The position numbers and the translations under genes are program-made. A DNA stretch of 64,000 nt from Pneumocystis sp. 'macacae'. Lineage: Eukaryota; Ascomycota; Pneumocystomycetes; Pneumocystales; Pneumocystaceae. The stretch spans positions 186,001 through 250,000 of the forward strand of contig CM030726.1 in NCBI GenBank assembly GCA_018127085.1, given 5' to 3'. Shown piece after piece: positions 59,195 to 64,000 of the stretch. The notes under the pieces are model-generated. The model was not told the DNA's origin, did no database searches, and saw only the letters and a program-made list of their open reading frames with translations. Every line of letters starts with the position of its first letter. Positions within the stretch are counted from its first letter, which is position 1.

Positions 59195-61989
59195 ATGTCA
59201 TCCTCTAATGTTGTTAATGATGGTATTAGGTCTTTAAACTATTCCTTCGTTTTAATTTTATATAGATATTTCTGACTCTAAGTCAACAACATATCAGCAC
59301 TCTGTTACACCTATATTTCAAGATATGACAGATGTTTTTTTTTCAGCAGTAAAAGGTATATTTGAAGAATATCAGATTGTACAGTTGGATGTATATTTAT
59401 AGATCTTTCAATGGGAGAATTGGTTCATCATTCATCTTTTTCTTTAGAAGATTCAATTAGTGCGCTTGAAGTAAGAGTCTATTTTAGTTCAAAAATTAGG
59501 GCTTAGAAAGAATTAGATGATGGATCCAAAGATGGATAGTGGACTGAGAGAAGATGAGCCTACTTGGGATGTTAATAGAGAATTAAATCCATACAAGATA
59601 CTTGGTTTAATGGATAAAATATTTGCAGCAGAGGTAATAATATGTAATCTTTAAATGCTGACTAATGAAAAGATGTCTTGGCAGTCAGGGTATTTTTTAT
59701 CACAGACTTTATTTGCAAACGTATTTATTCAAAAATTATTGGAATGTCAAGAAACTATTAATATAAATGATTTTTATTTAGAAAATAGAAAAAGTCAATC
59801 AGTTTATAAAGATTTAATGAATGCGGTTTTATGGCCATTTATGATTTGTTCTGTTAAAATTTGTGGGATTTTAAGTGAAATGTTTAATAAAAATATTCTT
59901 TATGAAGTAGGTAGATTTTATTTCTATATTGTATATTTTAAATAAAACTAAATAGGAAGAAGAAGTATCCTCAAATAGTTTTGGTTTATCTTTACTTGAG
60001 CATATTGATACTATTCATGCCTTAAAATTATTGGAATTTTCTATATATTGGCTTGATAATCATAGTAACAAATTTCAAAAAAAAGATCAAGAATATCTTA
60101 AGGCTATTTTGTTAAGACTGAAAATCAGAGTAGCATTCTTACATGCTTTGAGTTCATCCTCAGAAATTGATGCTATCAACAATTTAGAATATATTGTAAA
60201 CATTATCAACAAAGATATTTCAATTTTTGATTTTGGTGACGAAATAGATGTTTTTTTTTCCACTTCTATTCAAGCAAAACTTTCAACAACTATGCCTCCT
60301 AGACCTATAGTGATTTTTCCAATAGATGTTGCATTTAATAATTTTGAAGATATATGCAGGGATTTTCGAAAAATATTGTTATTAAGCATCGAAAAAATAT
60401 CTTTCTTAACTCCTTTAAATATTTTGGTGATACCTAGAATTTATAATTATCTATTATAATTTATAATTATAGAATTTTTTTAGATATTTTAGAACTAAAA
60501 AACCAAATCCATCACCATTTATTCGGATAATGCTCCAAGTAAGTTTTTATAGTTGTCTAATTTATATTAACTTTTAAATTAGTCACTTTTTTTTTCAAAT
60601 AACATGATTTTAAATAAATTTTCTCTTGACCAATTCATTATTGATTCCATATCTGAAATATATTCTCCAGCAAAAAAATTATTTACTATTTTAAATCAGT
60701 TATGCGAAACTTATAATGATTCAAAACATTGTATTTTTAATTCAGTGAACAATTTTATTAAAACAGCTAGTATAGTTAGTTTATTTAATAATTCAAGACT
60801 AAATTTAACTATGATAGGTTTATGTTAATGTTTTTCGTATAATGTGTCACAATCCCTCACGTCAACGTCGGAATTTTTGCAAACTTGTTTTAGATTTAGA
60901 GTCTCTGCAAACGGAAGTATTATATATATATATATTAATATTTTTTAGTAATATTTATTAGGCAGAAAATATTGATATACAATTGCAATCGTATTTTCTA
61001 AAAGAATTGAATGAAACATTTAATTATTTTTTATTTCCATACATATTTTCATCTTGGTGTTTTTATGAAAAATTGCAAATAATGATCTTAATTTGTTTTT
61101 TAGGATTTGAATTAGAACTTCATTCTTCACATGAATTGTCGTTAATATATTGGTAACTTTTATAAAAGTCTGAATTTTATAATGAATATTTCAACAGGTA
61201 TTTGGATTATTTACTAAAAACGTATTTAACCCATTTAAATGAAATCATTGTTTCCTTTAACACCAGTTTTCTTGAAAACGAAACTTCAACTATATATTTT
61301 TCAGAAAAAGCAAATATTACTACTTCAACTAATCAACAAATAAAATTCGATCAAGATTGGAACAATGGACTACAATTAATGTGTAATGCTTTTTATAAAG
61401 TAAAAAGTATAAATATCATTAAATTATTTATTAATTTAGTTCTAGTTTTTTTTGGTTTTAAAACAATTTTCTTTTATTCGTTCGCCAAATAGATTACAAA
61501 TACCGAAATCTTTTATGTATAAACAGCGCTTTAAAACATTTTTGTCTTTAAAGACGCCAAAGTTTTTAGATTATGAAATTTTTATTAAAGAATCTGATAT
61601 ATCAAATATGTCGGTATTGTTATTATTCTTTTTTTATTCATGTTAATATTTTATAGATTTTGCACTTACTTGAAGATATATTAGAAAAATTTTTGAAAGC
61701 AAAAACTTTATTTGAAATAATAAAAAAATCAGATCCTAAAGTTTCTAATACCATTTTATGTCATGATGCTTTCCAAGAAGTAAGAATACATTTTATGTAG
61801 TTAAGTATCTAATAATTATAAAAGGATATAAAAAATATTATACAATCGTGTACGGAAAATGAGTTAGTTTGTAAATTAATGATACAAAAAGTTTCAGAAA
61901 ACATTGATTTATATGAAGAAACATTTATTAACATAAATTATAAATATCATTCATGGTTTCCTGTAATATCTATGACATTGAAATCATAA
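59195..61989 (+). CDS. MAK10: NatC N-terminal acetyltransferase auxiliary subunit Mak10/NAA35
   Basis: Mak10 anchors the NatC complex, which acetylates N-terminal Met before bulky hydrophobic residues. The start at 59195 gives MSSSNVVND. Successive introns join to DISDSKSTTYQHS and DMTDVFFSAVK, then DLSMGELVHHSSFSLEDSIS with ALE, and the near-invariant MMDPKMDSGL. LGLMDKIFAAEMSWQSGYFL and SQTLFANVFIQKLLE follow, in the order of the Mak10 family. The remaining ~500 residues are Leu/Ile/Asn-rich helices with few strong motifs and many introns (about twelve). The stop is at 61987-61989. The partner catalytic subunit Mak3 is not in this window. The conserved N-terminal third makes the family assignment secure; splice sites in the second half are partly inferred. 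Confidence 0.88.
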
Positions 61990-62095
61990 AACATTGTTGT
62001 AAGAGACAATCCGCTTTATTTTAGACTATATCATTACTAAATATATTATATACAAATATGTTTAATGATGTAACATATGATTGTTCTTGTAATTT

Positions 62096-63583
62096 TTACA
62101 ATTCATCATAATATGGCAAAAAATTCGTATCCCCAATCATAACTACACTCGGCTTTGCTTCAATCATTTTAGATATAGCCTAATAGTAAATTATACATAT
62201 CTAAAGTACAGCAATACTTACAGATTTTATTTTGGTCGTAGTAATTTTTTCAATACGAGAAACAATAGATTCATAATTAAGAAGAGATCCAGAAGCAAGA
62301 TAATAGAAACCTATGTTTTGGTGTATTTTTGTTCTTTTAGCATCTAGATCGAATAAATAATATTTTGCTTGAGAAATAGCTTTTTCTATATCATTGTCAT
62401 TAATTGTTTTGAGTATAGATCTTAGTGCTTCGACGGATAATTTAATAGCCTTCCCAAGTGTGTTAACTGGTCCGTAAACATGTATACAAAATAATCCAGT
62501 GTCAGAATATGCAAAATTAGTTGATAACAGTGTAGTACCATTAGAAAGGCTTTTTTCAATATTACCGAAAGGAGAATTTTCATATGACCATTTAACTCGA
62601 GATCCCATACCAAGTAAATAACTTAACAGAAAATATTCATCAGAAAATGGCGCAAATTCTGCTGGTCGAGGAAATGAAATTAAAAAATGACCTATATGGG
62701 ATTTAAAGGGTATTCTATTTTCTCCTCCATAATAAACACTTTTGGGAGACGATGCTGCATCCCCGGACGAAAGAATGCCAAAGTGCTCTTTTATGAGATC
62801 TACTAATTCTGATTGATTTGCATTCGTTGCTAAAACAACGATATTGTTTTTAACATATGATTTTTTTGCATAATTTTTAATCATTTCTACAGTAACATGA
62901 TTCCTTTCATTTGTCAAAAGTGGACGTCCAAGTCCTCTTCGAAATGCTAGTTCATGCACTGCATCAAACCCAAATATAGAAGGTATTGAACGCCGTTTTT
63001 TATCTTCAGATAAAGCATATGGTAATACTATTTCATCAAGCTCATATACTATAACTGTAAGCACTAGTACATTATTTTAATAAGAATAAAAACCATTATA
63101 TCGCGTTTTTGTCAACACTTCTGCCAGTAATTCGACAAAATATCCTAAATTTTCACGAAGAAATTGGGTCGAAAGTATCAAATTTTCACGAGAAATATCA
63201 GAAAAAAGACTACCACCTAACAATTCTATTTCCCGAAAAATACGTAACGATGACCTTCTTTCCGTATTCTATATATCCAGAACTATTAAAAAACAATTCT
63301 TCAAAATAATAAAAAAACAAACTACTTTAAATGCAAAACGCTGCAGTAAATGGGCAAGACCTGAAATAGGCTCATACCGACTTCCTGAACGTATAATAAG
63401 AGATAAAGACGCTCCAGGACCTCCCAAATCTCTAGAAATAATGTTTACCCCATTGGCTTGAGACAACGAAAATTTTGTATGTTTATTAGTTTTTAAAGCA
63501 GTTTTTTGAAAAGACCTGTAAAATAGATAAAAATGATTTGTAGGAAAAGCCTTTAAGCGATAAATCGCTTTCAAACAAATCAT
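62096..63583 (-). CDS. QCR2: ubiquinol-cytochrome c reductase core protein 2
   Basis: Core protein 2 of respiratory complex III, in the mitochondrial inner membrane. The best start is the ATG at 63583 (MICLKAIYRLKAFPTNHFY), giving a basic mitochondrial presequence. M16-family sequence follows: GASLSLIIRSGSRYEPISGL, then AHLLQRFAFK. In the proteases of this family this position holds HxxEH; here it reads HLLQR, so the metal site is lost, as expected for core proteins rather than processing peptidase. An intron leads to RESELLGGSLFSD, SRENLILSTQFLRENLGYFV and ELLAEVLTKTRY. SIPSIFGFDAVHELAFRRGL with GRPLL comes next, then YVKNNIVVLATNAN, and a last exon KMIEAKPSVVMIGDTNFLPY ends at 62096. At least four introns occur. 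Confidence 0.9.
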
Positions 63584-63821
63584 AAACAAGTGTTTTTTTA
63601 AATATTTTCAGTTCGTTATTTTGCAAATGATTTTTTGAAGTTGTAAACGTTTATAAACTGTTAGACGATTTTCAAATATAATTTTTGCAAAGTATTAAAT
63701 ATAAAAAGGAGAATTAAGTGAAAAATAATACAAAAATTGTTTTTTTACTAAAGAAAGGATATATTTATATTTTTTTAAAAAAATAATTTAAAAATAAAAG
63801 AATTAATAAAAATAAACTGAA

Positions 63822-64000
63822 ATGTCCCAATACGCTATAGAACTTTGTTATTTAATAATAGATGACTTTTTTGGACCAATAGTGGCAGTAAGATATTTTT
63901 ATTCGGTGTATTAGTGTGCTTTTTTAATATATAATTTTTTAGACAACAGTTAAAACACTTCTTTTTCATGGCAGACTGTCACTCTCAGAGATTTCTAAAA
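63822..64000 (+). CDS. RPC82: RNA polymerase III subunit RPC3/RPC82 (5' part only)
   Basis: The window ends inside this gene. The start at 63822 gives MSQYAIELCYLIIDDFFGPI with VA; a short intron (donor GTAAGA, acceptor TTTTTTAG) then joins to TTVKTLLFHGRLSLSEISK. This matches the first winged helix of RPC82 (yeast: ELC..LI...FG....V...LL..GRL.L..L), the Pol III subunit that helps open the promoter. Only about 40 residues are visible, so the call rests on this motif alone. It is divergent from QCR2 with a spacer of about 240 bp. Confidence 0.7.

Overview
This looks like nuclear DNA of an AT-rich, intron-dense ascomycete of the Taphrinomycotina, most likely a Pneumocystis species. That name is inferred from the overall pattern, not from a database search. 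Most of the window has low GC. Genes are broken by many short GT-AG introns, about 45-52 nt where I traced the ends (for example 3279-3323, 12649-12700 and 21165-21213). The gene set (Byr4-type and Ypt3/Rab11-type proteins, GCN1, RPC2 and others) is typical of fungi. I saw no rRNA, tRNA, transposon or CRISPR array.

Layout. 0.6-5 kb (minus strand): 20S proteasome beta5 subunit, an unrecognised coiled-coil protein, and a Ras2/RasB-type GTPase. 5-9 kb: gene-poor, with an orphan exon, a stop-interrupted long frame, a GPI-anchored wall protein with three MluI cell-cycle boxes upstream, then an AIM18/AIM46-type mitochondrial protein. 10-15 kb: a PXA-PX sorting-nexin-like membrane protein and a NIPA-type magnesium transporter. 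16-18 kb: a tandem CCCH (tristetraprolin/Zfs1-type) protein with an odd repetitive leader. 18.4-27.3 kb: a complete GCN1. 27.5-34.9 kb: ribosomal protein eL19, a DYRK-like kinase, fimbrin and Rab11.

34.9-38.4 kb is the most unusual part: an island at about 75% GC in three 60-base samples. It holds an APSES (StuA/Efg1-type) transcription factor, a PC4/Sub1 coactivator and a MIT-domain protein, with 34-37 nt introns. Composition changes gradually at both edges, and flanking genes look native, so a simple contaminant is not the only explanation. The island is followed by the H2A.Z chaperone CHZ1 and the TFIIH subunit SSL1.

41-64 kb: a PUF protein, a nuclear thiol peroxidase (DOT5 type), the HDEL receptor ERD2, the septation regulator BYR4/BFA1, a second PUF protein (Puf4/Mpt5 type), a very AT-rich 1.4-kb spacer, the Pol III subunit RPC2, the NatC subunit MAK10/NAA35, complex III core protein 2, and the start of the Pol III subunit RPC3/RPC82.

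The genes are mostly housekeeping genes and do not form one pathway. Loose themes are post-transcriptional control (two PUF proteins and a CCCH protein), transcription (Pol III, TFIIH, Sub1, APSES, CHZ1), and growth or polarity signalling (Ras, Rab11, fimbrin, Byr4).
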